Positions 35,080-49,194 of a stretch of 64,000 nt of DNA are shown here, piece after piece. Numbering within the stretch: the stretch's first letter is position 1; each line of letters begins with the position of its first letter. The notes under the pieces were generated by a model that did not search any database, was not told where the DNA came from, and saw only the letters and a program-made list of their open reading frames with translations. This DNA comes from Armillaria gallica (lineage: Eukaryota > Basidiomycota > Agaricomycetes > Agaricales > Physalacriaceae), in NCBI GenBank assembly GCA_037576215.1, contig JBANDB010000009.1, positions 1,488,001 to 1,552,000 of the forward strand. Reading direction: 5' to 3'. Both the position numbers and the translations under genes were made by a program.

Positions 35080-35195
35080 TGAGAGACCGGACATCAAAAA
35101 TTGACTAAAGTGGCCGGATTTGCAGCATAGCCACTGCGTTGTTTTTTGTTTTCAGCCGCTCACTTCCGCAGCTTCTCAAATTTCAACGGCTTGTG
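35080..35195 (+). pseudogene. Module D, short fragment
   Basis: Contains GAGAGACCGGACATCAAA, then GGCATAGCCACT-like and CTCACTTCCGCAGCTTCTCA words in the same order as the intron and exon start of module D at 30105-30190. It lies immediately before the cyclotransferase gene. Confidence 0.4.
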
Positions 35196-35210
35196 GAAGA
35201 CGCTGGCCCA

Positions 35211-35756
35211 ATGGCAATTACACGCCCAGAACTCCCAGTGGTGAGCTCTGACGCCTTTCTTCTTGCACGCCAGCATTTAAATGTGTGCTAGACACTCCGG
35301 CCACTCTTTTTATATGGGACGCTGCGCGCAATGCCTCTGCTAGCCTGGGCACTAACAGGGGATTCCCGGAAAACCGATGTTGTAGCGCCTCTCATCAAGC
35401 CTGCGCTACTCGAAGGCTACGCGCGCTTCTCCCTGCTTGGTAAAGACTATCCTGCCCTGATAAAGCACAACGAAACATCGATCGTCGATGGTCTGCTGCT
35501 CTGTCCTCAGAACAAGTCCCAGCGGAGAAAGCTGGATGACTTTGAAGGTGAGGCATACACGGTGACACCAGTCCAGGTGACTGTCGTCGGCGAGGAGGGT
35601 CAGATGGTGGAAGCGGACATCTACTTATGGAACGGCGAGCGTGACGCCGTTTCGGCGGACTCTTGGGATCTGGACACGTTCATTAAGGAGCGTCTGGATG
35701 ACTGGATCGAGCTCTTCGGAGGCATGCAATTAGTGGGAGATGATGAGGATGCATAA
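35211..35756 (+). CDS. Gamma-glutamylcyclotransferase-like (AIG2/GGCT fold) protein
   Basis: Two exons, 35211-35240 (MAITRPELPV) and 35292-35756, giving 164 residues. The second exon opens with TLRPLFLYGTLRAMPLLAWA; FxYGTL is the hallmark N-terminal loop of this fold. It is followed by GYARFSLLGKDYPALIK, VDGLLL, LDDFEGEAY and ADIYLW, the ordered motifs of AIG2-like proteins. Enzymes of this fold release 5-oxoproline from gamma-glutamyl peptides or amines; the exact substrate here is unknown. An acidic C-terminus VGDDEDA ends the protein. Using the inner ATG at 35331 would remove the YGTL loop, so the two-exon model is preferred. Confidence 0.8.
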
Positions 35757-37508
35757 ATGTCGGTGCTTTGCTCCTCTCATCGTCACGTATTTGACTAAGC
35801 TACATCTCCTTGGTATTACGTTCACAGAACGGTTGAAGCATGGTTACGCGGTCGTATAAAGTCTGTCTATCGTCTCCCAAACGCTGAATGCTCGTGTTCA
35901 GTGTTCCTGCTTGTACTCAAAACTAATTGTTGCTCAAAGTGCTGTTCGTTTGAACATGTTTCTCAAAGATGTAATTTATATTGCCGCTTCTGAGGATCCA
36001 AAATGTTCTATTCCAGCCTCCATTTCGCTGTGTGATCCATTTATGATGTATATTTGAATAGGGAGGATCTGTTGTACGGCTTAGAGCTCTCTTTGACGCT
36101 CTCACGCTAACTATCCCATAGACACCGTAGGGGAGAAGGGGTCACGTCTTCTTAAATAAAAGAACTGTGACATATCAACTAAGCTCACCTTTGTCATACA
36201 TGCGACTTCCTTGAATTATCGCTGTGGAGATCCTCGCAGTGCAAATACAATAGGCAGGAATCAAAAGATAAAACAGCTTCCAGGTGGAAGTAATCACTCA
36301 GTATGCGCATGCTTCGAGTACCTGGGATCCTTTTCTTCTTTCATGGCGTCATGGCGTATAAATTCGTGGAACAATTCTCCATCTTTTGCTTTCTCGGAAC
36401 CGCGAGGCGTCATCTGTGCCCTGACATGATCCTTGAAGTTCTACTATTCCCCTCCTGGGCGCCGTCATACAAGATTATTGTCAAATTTTCGCGGCGGCCT
36501 GGAAGACTGTATGTATACCTGATCCCTATTGCCGCAACGGTTTGCACGCAAGTAGACCCTCAGGATCAACTGCTTCGCATGGCTTCATGGAGACCGTGAA
36601 CTTACGCGCCACCCATAGGCCACGTCCGGAATTTCGCGAGCCAGCCCTCAGTCACTTTGCTAGAATGCAACTTTGTACGTGATTGCGCGTTGAAAGCTGA
36701 CTCGAAATAAGCTCACATTATATTCTTTTCACACCGCCACTCCTGAGGCTCGCTACTATCCGGTAACTGTCGGTATTATCCCGGTCTTTCGGTCCGTAAT
36801 ATGCGGTTTAACGCTTCATGGAATAAGTGTCCACCTAGCAAATGCCCGGTCTGGCCCGGTTCATCAGGGGACGCCACTCAATTCCTGTTGGGCTCGGAGA
36901 ATATGTTCCGTTGATATCGTGGATTTGTCCACTTGGGAAGGCCCACTGGCGTCGGGTGTTTGCAAGCACAGGGGGACCGGTCGACAGCTCGAGGGTCGAG
37001 CTATGACGCTGCAGTAGCGCGGGTTAATTTACATATGGGTGATTGCCGTTGTTGATGCGATGATGAGGCGTGGGATGTGATGCGATCAGTGGCATCATGT
37101 GGAGAATTTAGCATCCGTTAGTACGCCACCTCGGACATGGAGATAAGTATGTTATATTTACGCTAAGCAACTCAGTACCTTTGCGGGGATTCCGACTGTA
37201 TGGAGTTATTTATGGTGAAGAGACCGGTAATCCAGTTGAGTACAAGGTTGCGTGCGTCGTTTGGTCTACGGAATGGTATTGAAGGTATCATGGTACGTGA
37301 TTATCTACAGGTCAGAGTATTATACGAGGCATAGGTAAAAGAGAGGCATACGCTAGCAGCGGCAGATAACAGATATGTATGATATGTACATTTTCCTACT
37401 TAAAAATTGAAGTCGAGGGAGGCGGATTCAAATACAGAATTAGTGAAGAAACTATATTAAGGAGCCCCAAAAGGGCTGTACGAACGACGAAATGGCCGCT
37501 GGCGGAAC
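35757..37508. other. Gene-poor stretch
   Basis: 1.75 kb between convergent genes. Small frames at 36211-36429 and 36303-36599 (+) have no features. No repeat noticed. Confidence 0.5.
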
Positions 37509-39042
37509 TCAAAATCCCAGATCACTGTACGAAGGGGAATACTGTTCTCCAAATCCAGGAAGTATGCACCCTTGTAACGAATAATGCGGATCCGCACTAT
37601 TCAAGACCAGCTTATGATGATCCACATCCCAAGCCGACGCGTGAGGTTGAGACACACACGCAGTCGGCCAATGGGAAAAGTTCCGATCAGAGCACGCGTT
37701 GGGAGGTGGCGATATCACGCCGTTGCACGCTGGTGTCTCCGCAAAATGGGGTGGGAGGGCAGGTCCGGTCGATGAATGAGAGTAGAGGACAGGCGCTGAG
37801 GGTGCTGTATATGTATGCGAAAATTCGTATACGAGGGACAAAAGCACCACTTCGTCCGTCGGCCTGGGCTCGATGATGTCTTGAGTCACGATACATTGCG
37901 CTAAATCTAGGTGTGCTGTTAGAGAAGACCATTACATAAAAGAAGGGTATAACAACGTACCGTATCCTTCACAAAGATGTACCCAATACTCGGGTAGGAA
38001 CCTGGCTCGGTAGGCATAACAGAGGGCAGGATTCGCCTCCTCCACGTGTGGAAGCAAAGGGGATACCTCCGAGTGCACGGGCACGTTGTTCATGTAGACG
38101 GTGAAGGAGGAAAACGTAGAAGCCGACGTAGGCCTCGATGAGGTGAAGGTCACGGTCGGGGAAAGGGTCCCAAGAGGACGGTCTGCTGAGAGAATGATAC
38201 GGCGATGATAAAAAGGCTTAGATGGCACTGGTTCAAAAGAATGTCGTAAAGGAGAGTGGCCACGCCGGGTGGATTCTTGGTGACAGATCTCGATGCGAAC
38301 GACAACGTTGCGAGGTATGGCGGGGAGCACTTGATGTCCAAATTCTTCAGAGGAGACGCTGCTCAGCGGGCTCAGACGGGACGACTCGGAAGATGCCTCT
38401 GACGACGAGGAGATGGTACCCTCTGATATCGGCGAGGCCAGCGCGCAGTCATTCGTTTCTGAGATAGGAGAATCGGTAGAGATGTCCGTCGGGGACGACT
38501 CTGGCTCAGGAGAATACTCTTTCCGTGTGAGTAAGTCAAGGACTAAGTGTTGTCGTCGTAAATGGAAACGAACATTCAGAGTGATCAGATTACTCGCCTC
38601 TGTCGTCTTCGCATGTATCCCGAAGTTGCTGTAGGCGACTCCCCACTTGCTTCGCCGTCCTCCTCCTACCTGTTTTCTTGAATATTTCGTTGGATATGAA
38701 GATATTCCGTTTGGGAAATCGACGAAGCTCTTTGGGATTCTTGATGTTCGCGGAATGGGGACGATATTTTTCCAAAGCTAGTGGTTTCAGAGTGTGAGTC
38801 GTAGAGAGTATATATATTACGATAAATATACCTTCAATCAAGGCCGCTTCAATGTGCGGCGGCCAGACAGGTTCGTTATGTTGACCTTTCATCGTCTTCC
38901 ATGATTTTCTACCCGTGATTATGGTTTCAGCGCGAACTTTAGAAGAGGGAGGAGAGCGTTGACTGGGGATAAGACGAAGATTCCCTTCCATCGTCGGGTA
39001 TAGACTGTTGAAGACAGGAGAGAACTGAAGTTCATTGCCCAT
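37509..39042 (-). CDS. TEA/ATTS-domain transcription factor (TEC1/AbaA type)
   Basis: Four exons: 39042-38832, 38777-38598, 38542-37961 and 37915-37509, giving 459 residues. The TEA DNA-binding domain covers residues ~57-130: EPVWPPHIEAALIEALEKYR, RFPKRNIFISNEIFKKTG and RRTAKQVGSRLQQLRDTC, a near-ideal fungal match. The second intron (38543-38597) starts with GC rather than GT. An acidic Ser-rich stretch follows, then a fold-like region with RNVVVRIEICHQES and FSSFTVYMNN, and a further conserved-looking LYEFSHTY-type segment. TEC1 and AbaA control filamentous growth and conidiation in ascomycetes, binding CATTCY sites; the role in this fungus is inferred by family only. It is transcribed away from the WDR5 gene. 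Confidence 0.85.
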
Positions 39043-39830
39043 GGGCGGGTGAAAGCAATGAGTATCGGAGGCCGGGCCATATAAACCGCCCAGTCAAAGT
39101 GGCAGAGTTCCCACAATAGGTCCGGTGAGATCCAGATTGCTTGCCAAGTACCCGTCTTTAGCAGGTGGATCGAATGCAAACGGCGACTTTATATTCAACG
39201 AAGCCATTATGCCGTCACTTCGATACCATGTCGCCCTATGCAGAAAAAGACGGCCTTGAATAAGAATGATCGGGGAACAAAAACAGTAAGGCCATAAACA
39301 AGTTCCTGGAACCTGATACTACGCGCACAACTGGCCCCAGTTTAACCGGATGCAGAAAAAAAAGGACATTACGGGATTTTTGTTGGAGACCGCCATTCAA
39401 TTTCACGTACAGATCGCCAAAGGGGCCGTGAGATGCCGGTGAGTTGGAAAAGCGTGGTACGGACACAATGCCAATTGGCCCCTTTGGAGCGATTTTTTCG
39501 CTTCTTGAGCGGGCGGGAAAGGCAGCAAAGGCTAAAAGCCACAAGGAGATGCTTGGCAAGCTCTAAAGAGACCCGAAAAAAACAATGCTAGAAAGAGATT
39601 TAATAGCTTAAAATAATGCAGATCTACGCATCTCATCTACGAGATGATCAAAGCGCAGATTTGTTGGGAGCCGGCAAACCTGATGGTCTAAGTTCCGAGT
39701 TTGAACTTGGTTCGAGCTTCAAATTTCAAATTGTCCCTGGCTGGTGATTGGCCTTGTTTGCATTGAAGGGTCTTGCGGCTCCGAAAATCAAAGCGGTGGC
39801 TTTGACTTTTTGCTTCCACCATCGTGCCCA
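39043..39830. promoter_or_regulatory. Divergent promoter region, TEA factor and WDR5-like gene
   Basis: 788 bp between the two start codons. Short frames (38919-39179 and 39236-39559, minus) are unsupported. No TATA box or dyad stands out. Confidence 0.4.
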
Positions 39831-41283
<1,453 letters not shown>

Positions 41284-41507
41284 CGCCGACTTTGTACTTT
41301 TTTTTTAACGGTTTTCATGGCGACAGTGTGAGATTTACTTCCAGATCATCAATAGCATGTACAACTTGGTGTAGAAGAGGGGTTACGCTGAAAGGTACTC
41401 AGTGTTGATAATACTAATACAAGGTCCATTTAAATGCGACAGGAAATCGTTGTGAGCAGAAAAAGAAAGCATTGTCGACAGTCGTAACGATTATGATGCG
41501 CGTGGCT
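41284..41507. other. Convergent 3' spacer
   Basis: 224 bp between WDR5-like (+) and the RabGAP (-); nothing recognised. Confidence 0.5.
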
Positions 41508-44500
41508 TACTTAACAGGTTCGGCATTCAACAAATCTACCGCAGCGAGAAGTTAATTAACATTGGACCAAGTAAGAGTGATAACCTCACCTTTAGCCACC
41601 TCTTTATCCGCATCAGTCAATCCGGAATCATGCGCTTCCAGGAAAGCATCAACCTATACGCTGTTTCAGCCGGCTGCTATACGACAGAGGCAAAAGCCGA
41701 CCAACCTCGTCCATGACATTGTCGCCTCCATCTAGTGTATCATCACCAAAATCTTCATCTTCATCGTCATCGTCCTTGGCATCGTCAATGGCGAAGGCAG
41801 TGCGTTCCAGAAGCGCAGCATTTGCGGCTTGTACCATAGGCATCGGCGAGAACACAGAATTATTTGTCGTAATACTCGCCGTATCCACACTGAGCGTCGA
41901 AGATGAAGTCGCGAGCGTCGAAGTACTCTCGCTCGACTTGAGACTTGCTTTCGACGGCGAGTGCCGCATAGATGGCGTGAGAAGCGATTCCCGAGCCTTG
42001 GGTTCCTCAAGTTTCGTGTAACGTCCGATAGATGGCCGATGAATCACCTTCGGGGATGCCATGGTCAACATACCGGCTTCAATAGTGAACTCCGCCGCGA
42101 CTTACTTGATGTTTCCCAATCGTCTTTCCAATCTCATCTGTGAACATGTTGAATATCTTCTTGTTACTATCCGTTGCAATCGTGGACCAAATGTCGCCTA
42201 ATAGGCCGCTGTTAGACGTCGGCAATTCCATGTCAGGCAAGGGGTCTAGTCTGAACGACGCTGACAGGTCGGTCTCGAAGAAGGACTCAAGCACCTCATC
42301 GGCAAGTACCACCATTCTGAATCTATGTGCACAAGGATGAGCATCGTTCACAAAGTTAGGAGGATGTTTCAATGCATACGTTGCCAAGTTCAGATATGGT
42401 TGATTAGAAGCGATAGGCGGCGGCGACGATGGCTCGTCAACTTCTCCTGTTTCGTCTTCTGGTCGGGGTAAGAGAGCATCGCCATATTCGAATGCATTAG
42501 TCATGAATCGACTGACGGCTCCGAGGTACGCATCCCCAATCTCATATCGAAATATAAACTAAGCAGCGATATCTTTAGAGGGCCAAAAAAGACTATCAGA
42601 GGGAACTTGACATACCAGGAATGATTCCGAAAGGGTCAGCACCTCGTCCTTGGTGAGATAGCCATCTTTGTTCTTGTCGTGAAGATTAAAGAACCATTCG
42701 ATGTTCTCCATTAGATCATTGAACATGACGCCATCTAATCCAGAGACCAGATCCTGTTAACGCCGATTCAGACGTGATCTAAAGATAAAACCAAGGGGCA
42801 AAAGTACCTGGAGCGACAGGGCGCCGCGGCACGACGTATCCCAAAAGAAGAAAAGGCGATCAATGAATTCGTGCTCTGCCATTTCACGATCAATACGTTG
42901 CTGAAACAATTAGTGAGAAAAAAAGCTAGGAGGAATGGTACTAGGGCAAACCTGGAAGCCGTTGCGGACAATTCGCTCGTCCCTTGCCCATGTCGCGATT
43001 TCGCTAAGGAAATACTGGAACGTCTTCAAACCAATCCTGGTCTCCGGTTTCTCTTCTGTCCCATCGGCAGGTGTCAAAAGAGTGGGTAGAGGAGGCGCAG
43101 CTGGAGGCGGTGGGTAGATGCACATTGACCTATACAGCGAATCATAAACGAGCCCAGCCTGTTCTTTATTAAATCTGCCAAGGCTTTTGAGGTTCCGCAC
43201 AGCAGAACGCTTAGAAAAAGACTCTATACTGTGGATGATCTCGCTCCTGAACCGCTTGCGCTCAGAAAGGATCATGTCATCGGTTATGACCGAAAATTCA
43301 CGGAAAGAGACCAGAAGGAGCTCTTGGAAGCGTGTTATTGCTCGCGCACGAGGATCGGTTGAGTCCGGATGTGCAGAATCTCCCAAAGATGCAAAATAAT
43401 CTCGCATGAGACTAAGATATAGAGATCAGATTATAAGCGACAAGAGGAAGGACGGAATGTACTTGAGAAATTGGCCGTCATCTTGGATCTGGAGAAGCTT
43501 CTCCCCATTGATCTTGAGAATGGCTATTGACAGAATATGAGTCGACATTCAGCAAGTCATAAAAGCGTTCTAACCCAGTCTAAAATAAGGAGCAAATTGA
43601 GTCGCTAAATCAGGGATATTTATGGCCGTCACTTACCCCACTTGGAATAGTACTTTCGGGCCCATGCAGAAGAAGCAATCCACAACCCGAAAAGCGAAAA
43701 TCATGGGCATACTGTTAATATACCTGCGGCGACATCAACATAAACCAAAGAACACAACAGCCGACATGCACCCACAGACTCAAGAACCAGGGCAACGACG
43801 CAACCGAAAGTTGAACATCTACCTCTTGGAAATGATCGTGAATTATCGGCAAACACCGTTGGACTAATGACTCGAATACACGTTGATCTAGTAGCGTTCC
43901 GTGCATGGAAGGGCTGGAAAGAACTTGAGATCGTTACTTTCTCAAGACATCAAGACGGCGTACGCGTAGTAACCAGGAAGTAGGCGGTCACATAAAACTT
44001 CTAACAGCCAAAATGCTTGCTCTTCTGACATATATCTAAAGCAATTCAGACGGATGAAACACTTGGAAAACTTGGTCACTCACATAAGAATGGCTGCAGC
44101 CAAGATATTCATTGCCTATCGTTACCCAGTCAGGGTCTGGATATGACTGCGAACGAGCTACAGACCTGACAATAACCAAGTTCGGGATTCTTGAAAGAAT
44201 AAGCCTGCAATACGCGCCGGAGGGCGCCGATTCCTTCTTCAGACTGGTAGCCAGCGTACTCAGGCAAACTCCTGTGGAGATCCTTCTCAATATCCTCCGT
44301 GCTGGTACTTGTCCGTCCCTGATTCTCCTCCAATATCCTAGCATAGTATCCCGGGTTGGAGAAGCGCAGAAATATGGAGCCAGATAAGGTTTCCCACATC
44401 TCCCCACGAAGTCGGTTAGGTAGTCCAACTTGTACGAGTCGAGTACATTGAGGGTACCGTAAAAGGGTGAGATTACGCCCGTGCGCTTCCAAGATGAGTT

Positions 44501-45376
44501 AGTCAAGTACGTTGAACATGCACCGGCGTCTAACACATACTTCGCAAGTAATTTGTCCATAGTTTAATCTTGGAAGCTTCTCGGAGCCTATGTTTCTCTG
44601 TATTAGTAGCCTTTATGCAAAGATAAGATACATACTTCTTTGGATCTCCAGGAAACTTGAAACGTAGCCCCAGACCGCCATGGTAAGTCGTCTCCCTCGG
44701 CTCCGGGTGTTCCTTCTCCTGGCTTATAAGGCTCCCATCCTCCCTCTCCTGATCCGCGACCGACGACGTCGTAGGCACGAGCGCTTCCGAATAGCACGTC
44801 TTCACGAACCCCTTAACAGCCTTCATCTGTCCACGCTGCAGCTCCATCTTCAATGCATCACGCAGCAACGAACAAAATTGGTCCGCCGTTGGTCGAAGGG
44901 ACGTTAATTGGACGATCTACAGCAATTCAACGCATGTATCGCCACCACAAGAGATAGAAACTTACTATTTTGCCCCCGTGAAACAGAGCAAGACTCAGTG
45001 CATAGATACCTGCTCGAGCATTGAGTCGTTCGACGCGCCGTATCGTCGACAGCGGGATGGTAAAGCGCACAGACTTGCGGTCGAGCGACGTGAACGCCAA
45101 GTATGGAGCGATAAGATACAGTTTGCCCGCCTAAGACGCCATCGGTCAAGGGTCTCGATGCAATACTGTCGCTGTACTCACATACGATTCCTCTTCTCCT
45201 TGTACCCCAAGGCTCAACACGGCATTGATATCCATCTTTTCCACCTCCTCTTCAGGCGCCTTTTCGGGTGGTGAGCCATTGGGCACTGGTGTCGCAGGCA
45301 AGGAGAAGAATATCTCCGTCAACTGTTCCTTTGTGGGCTCCTTGAAATTCCGCAGCGCGGTGGAAATCGTCGACAT
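41508..45376 (-). CDS. RabGAP with GRAM, TBC and EF-hand domains (Gyp2/TBC1D9-like)
   Basis: Starts [18 protein letters not shown] at 45376. After a first intron comes a GRAM domain ([38 protein letters not shown]). The TBC domain follows: [31 protein letters not shown], the catalytic arginine motif [11 protein letters not shown] and the glutamine finger YCQ-AMN split by an intron, so both catalytic residues are present. Then [20 protein letters not shown] and [20 protein letters not shown], a long linker, and an EF-hand ([19 protein letters not shown]). The tail has a very acidic [13 protein letters not shown] stretch and ends LLNAEPVK at 41508. There are more than ten short introns. Such proteins stimulate GTP hydrolysis by Rab GTPases on membranes; which Rab is unknown. 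Confidence 0.88.
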
Positions 45377-45645
45377 CGTTACCCGTCGCTAGGAGCTGAA
45401 GAGGACGAGGACGAGGTTGGTGACCACCCTCAATTCCCAGACGATGAAGGGTGACGGAACTGAGCAAAGGCGAAGGTGGCTGTGTAGTAATATCAATGCT
45501 TTGATTCGAAACATACATATCGTGCGGCACAAATTCTCTATATCACATTCCTAGCTTGCAATTGAGGAATAGTCCCAAAAATATTCTAATTTATTAGCTC
45601 TTCGTTGCTCCTTGGATTTTTGGCTGCATTATTTATATAAATAAG

Positions 45646-45996
45646 CTAGCTTTCCTTGTGCTTGTATTTTAGCAGAGAACAACCGTTTCCTGAAATGGCT
45701 TGTTGAAGGACCCTCGGCCGCGCTCGCTTCTTCTTTCCGTCTGCTGTTTCCGGCTCATCCGTCTCCAAATACTCCTTTAAACAGTGCAACGTTCCCGGAC
45801 TGTTTAGGCCGTCGTTATATCTGTCTGCGATCACTCTAAGTTTGAGGGAGAACACCACGCAAACCGCTATGGAAGGAAGTAGCGGGTTGCTCTCAAATCC
45901 ACACTCGCATGCTCCCGCCACGAAGGTTTTGAGCTGGTCGAGCCGCACAGCATTTGTGCTTTCTCGTGTAGGTCTTACTACCTCCCTTGGCATCAC
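45646..45996 (-). CDS. Hypothetical protein, 116 residues
   Basis: ATG-started frame MPREVVRPTRESTNAVRLDQ to a stop at 45646, with a basic KKKRARPRV stretch near the end. I do not recognise it. It stands alone between the RabGAP start (45376) and the F-box gene end (46382); the flanks 45377-45645 and 45997-46381 show nothing else. It could be a small gene or chance. Confidence 0.3.
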   Translation of the reverse strand: MMPREVVRPTRESTNAVRLDQLKTFVAGACECGFESNPLLPSIAVCVVFSLKLRVIADRYNDGLNSPGTLHCLKEYLETDEPETADGKKKRARPRVLQQAISGNGCSLLKYKHKES

Positions 45997-46381
45997 TTTG
46001 TGGTTCCCTTCATGATAGAATGCTATCCTGACAGGATCAGCCGGCGCGCCTGGTCGAGACTCGTTTTCTTTCCAATGACATTACGTTCCTACCAGGTTTG
46101 CCAGGTATCGTTAGCCGGATGTCAATCTTTGCAGGCATTGAATTGACGTGGGAATGGCCTTCGAATACGTTCTCGGCTGGCAGTTCAGGATATCACAGCG
46201 GCATGACCTGACCCCGTTTCCTTATGAAGTCAAGTTTCACGCTTTCCACACTCGTAGTACGTCGCTATTGGTAACGGAAAGCTACGTAGTATTATGTGGT
46301 CAAACTCTACGCGAAATCGAACGGATCCCTATAGAAAAGCAAAATCATAAGAAAGGATTCCCAGGCGTCAAGACAAAAAGC

Positions 46382-47911
46382 CTACCTGGGCGGAGGTCTG
46401 CGAATCTCATACCTCACATCATCATGCTCTTCTCCTTCCTCCCGAAGAATCACGATTTTCGCATACGCGTTCCGCTTCGCATCGTACTTGTAATGGTCCA
46501 ATTCCCTCAAATTAGGACATAACAAGAGTGCTTGCATGATCGCTTCATGCATCTTGTCCAAGTCCCCATCTACAGCTCTCCACAGCGACATGCCTTCGAT
46601 TACTTCTAGAGCGGGCAGAAGGGAAAATAGTTGTAGCCAGTCGTCCTGAAGACGTTTCAGCGAGGGAAAAAATCATAGTACAATCACTCACCAGTTGCAT
46701 ATGGTATTCGGGGAAAGACAAACGAGTGATATTTGGACATTTTCCGGCCAAAGCGAGCAGTGCGTCGTAGGTGTTACCAACGGAAAAGGTAAATCTAATA
46801 TCGCGAAGACAGTCTGCATTGATATCCTCCATACAAGCGAATATCGCTGGCTCGATCGTGGTTTCAACGCACTCGATAGATCGCGGTGATGCGTAAAGCG
46901 CCTTAAGGAGTAGCTCGCTTCCAGATACGCGCCGGATACGAGGTAGGGAGCCTGGACCCAGGCCACCAGTCAGAGGACCTAAAGGAAACCACGAAAGTTC
47001 CTCGATGGCTGGGTTCTTCTCTAAAAATCGAACCCAGTATCTGTCGAGGGAGAGCATCCCTCCTGATTGGAGAAATATATTCACTTTCTTCAGCCGCGGA
47101 AATACGCAGTCGGAAAGAATAGTCAGCTCCATCGGCAACTTTAGAACCTGGTTGATGATTAATCAGATAGCTGAAATTAGGTCGCGCCGGGAATACCTTA
47201 CCTCAATCGTGGGACAGGCCTTCATCATCGACCTCAGAAAAGGCCCGATCTGAGGCCTAACCCATACACGACCCACTAACGACAGATGCGTCAACTTCGT
47301 CAGATTCCAGAGCTGCACACCATCAGTTGTCAGCAACAAAGCATTGTGACGGTCCGGACACTCACGGGATATATTGAATTATGACATCCAGGCCTAGCTT
47401 CAAACGCTCCAGCCAGCGCCACCTTGCTCAACGATGGTTTCCTAAGCAGAGTACCCAGAATCTCCGCCTCTTGCGAGGGGGTGGCCGTCGGCTCTGGAAA
47501 TGGATTATATGTACAGGACCAAGTAAAGACCCGCAGACGATCCATATTCTGGAGGGCCGTGCACATGTTCTGGACCCGTATGTCCTCGCTTCCGGTGTCG
47601 CCCACTTTGCATGGAACCAACGTGGTGGGGGAATGGTCCGAAGCCGAGTGGTTGTGCCTTTCACAAATGTGCACCTCGCGTATGTTGCGTGCCAGGTCAG
47701 CACGTTTCGCGAGGTGGGCCCACATGGTGGGAAGCTTGTGACGAATGCGAACTATACGGTATTCGCTGTGTCTGGGTATGACAAGTCGAGTGCATGCTCG
47801 AGATACCAGAGCGATGGAAACGAGGTCGCGGTGAAGATCAATTTCAGCCAATATTCCGTCCAAAATTTCTTGTGGGAGGAGTAAAAGTGGGGAAGTATTG
47901 GCCCGGAGCAT
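46382..47911 (-). CDS. F-box/leucine-rich-repeat-like protein
   Basis: Starts MLRANTSPLLLLPQEILDGI at 47911, with an F-box-like helix set (LPQEILDGILAEIDLHRDL, then LVSRACTRLVIPRHSEY) over residues ~10-50. Leucine-rich segments follow (MDRLRVFTWS, LWNLTKLTHLSLVGRV, FPRLKKVNIFLQ, CPNITRLSFPEYHM, CPNLRELDHYKYD). Three introns keep frame: about 47303-47365, 47149-47202 and 46647-46692. It ends YEIRRPPPR at 46382. About 480 residues. In this family the F-box binds Skp1 and the repeats select a substrate for ubiquitination; the substrate is unknown. It is unlike the F-box protein at 11186 in detail. Confidence 0.75.
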
Positions 47912-49194
47912 TACAGGAAGAGAAAAGGGAAGGGATACGTCTGCAGGTCGAACTGGTCGCCGGGAAGAAGTGGTTCCAGAACAAGTGATATCATGGTGGG
48001 TGTCACTTGCTTAAATACACTGCTGCGCTACTACCGGGGACAACTGCTTCCTTTTTAGGGGAGCTCCACTGTTCATCTTATCTCGGAATGATCCGGATCT
48101 TTGGATGCGCCGAGAACATTGATGTGAAGAAACTTCTTAATGAATAGAGGGATGCCTCGCCATGTCTAGAAGAGGGACAGGAGAAACGTATGTACGTTCA
48201 AAATATGGCAGTTCTTAGGAATCTGGAGCCGATTTTCAAGATATTCTACTCTACTCCCGGGCCGTACACAAGAAAAGAAGACCTACTTCCCCAGAGCGCG
48301 GTACGTGGCGCAGGGAGGATGAAATAGGGAATTACTACCAAGGATGTGCTGGAGCCAATCGAAAGGATGAAGAATCGGACACTGGTGCTTCGTACCCAGG
48401 GCTGATGTCACATTGTAAAGACGATGCTTCAACTGCCGAGACTGCTTCAAAGGCATTTCATGTTGTACTGGAGACAATCCGGCGGTAGAACCATGGATCT
48501 TAATGATAACTAAACTTTTAATTACGATGACGGTAGGAGCACAATAGTCTGCAAATGACAAGTACAGATAAACTTTGAAGGAAGCTGAAGCTCCGGCTAA
48601 ACTGAACATCATTTTCAGCCGCACATCTGTCGTGGCCGGCTTCTCGGACAAATGTGAACACTGATGAATAGAAAAGAACCTCCATTTCGATGGATTCTAC
48701 GACCAACGTGGTTCAATCAAAAAAAAAGGATGGAGATGAAAACCTCGGTCCAATAATCCCAATGATCGTAGCGCCGAGCCAACGATTACAACCCGACGGT
48801 CCCCGCAGCTTGTGCTGTACGCAGTATCCTACCTGTTAGCTTCGAATCTGTGCACCCACTCGCGTTGTTATCGCGAAAAAAAGAGTCAGACACCACTCTC
48901 TCAACTTTTTCCATGATACATCTCCAGACTATATTTCGCCTGTTTCAGCGAACTGAACTAGTGTCAAACAGGCATTCGATGTTGTCCGAGCTGTACTTAA
49001 TCTTCGAATGTGGCTCAGGACGACGTGGAAGCCGCAAAAAATTGAACTTGAAGTCTGGCGGTATTTCGGATCGCTGCAATAATTGCAGAAGTAACGGTGA
49101 GAGAGAATGTTCATATATTGACCACTTGTGATACGTAAATATGTGGAATTCAACAGCATTTCAGGTGGAATGTAACCCAGTTGAATGGAATGTA
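47912..49194. other. Gene-poor stretch
   Basis: 1.3 kb; a 122-residue frame at 48283-48651 (-) has no features. No repeats recognised. It ends where homology to the tails of the three-copy family begins. Confidence 0.45.

Noticed and set aside
39236..39559. 107-residue minus frame in the TEA/WDR5 promoter region
   Set aside because: No features, and it lies in the divergent promoter; not supported as a gene.
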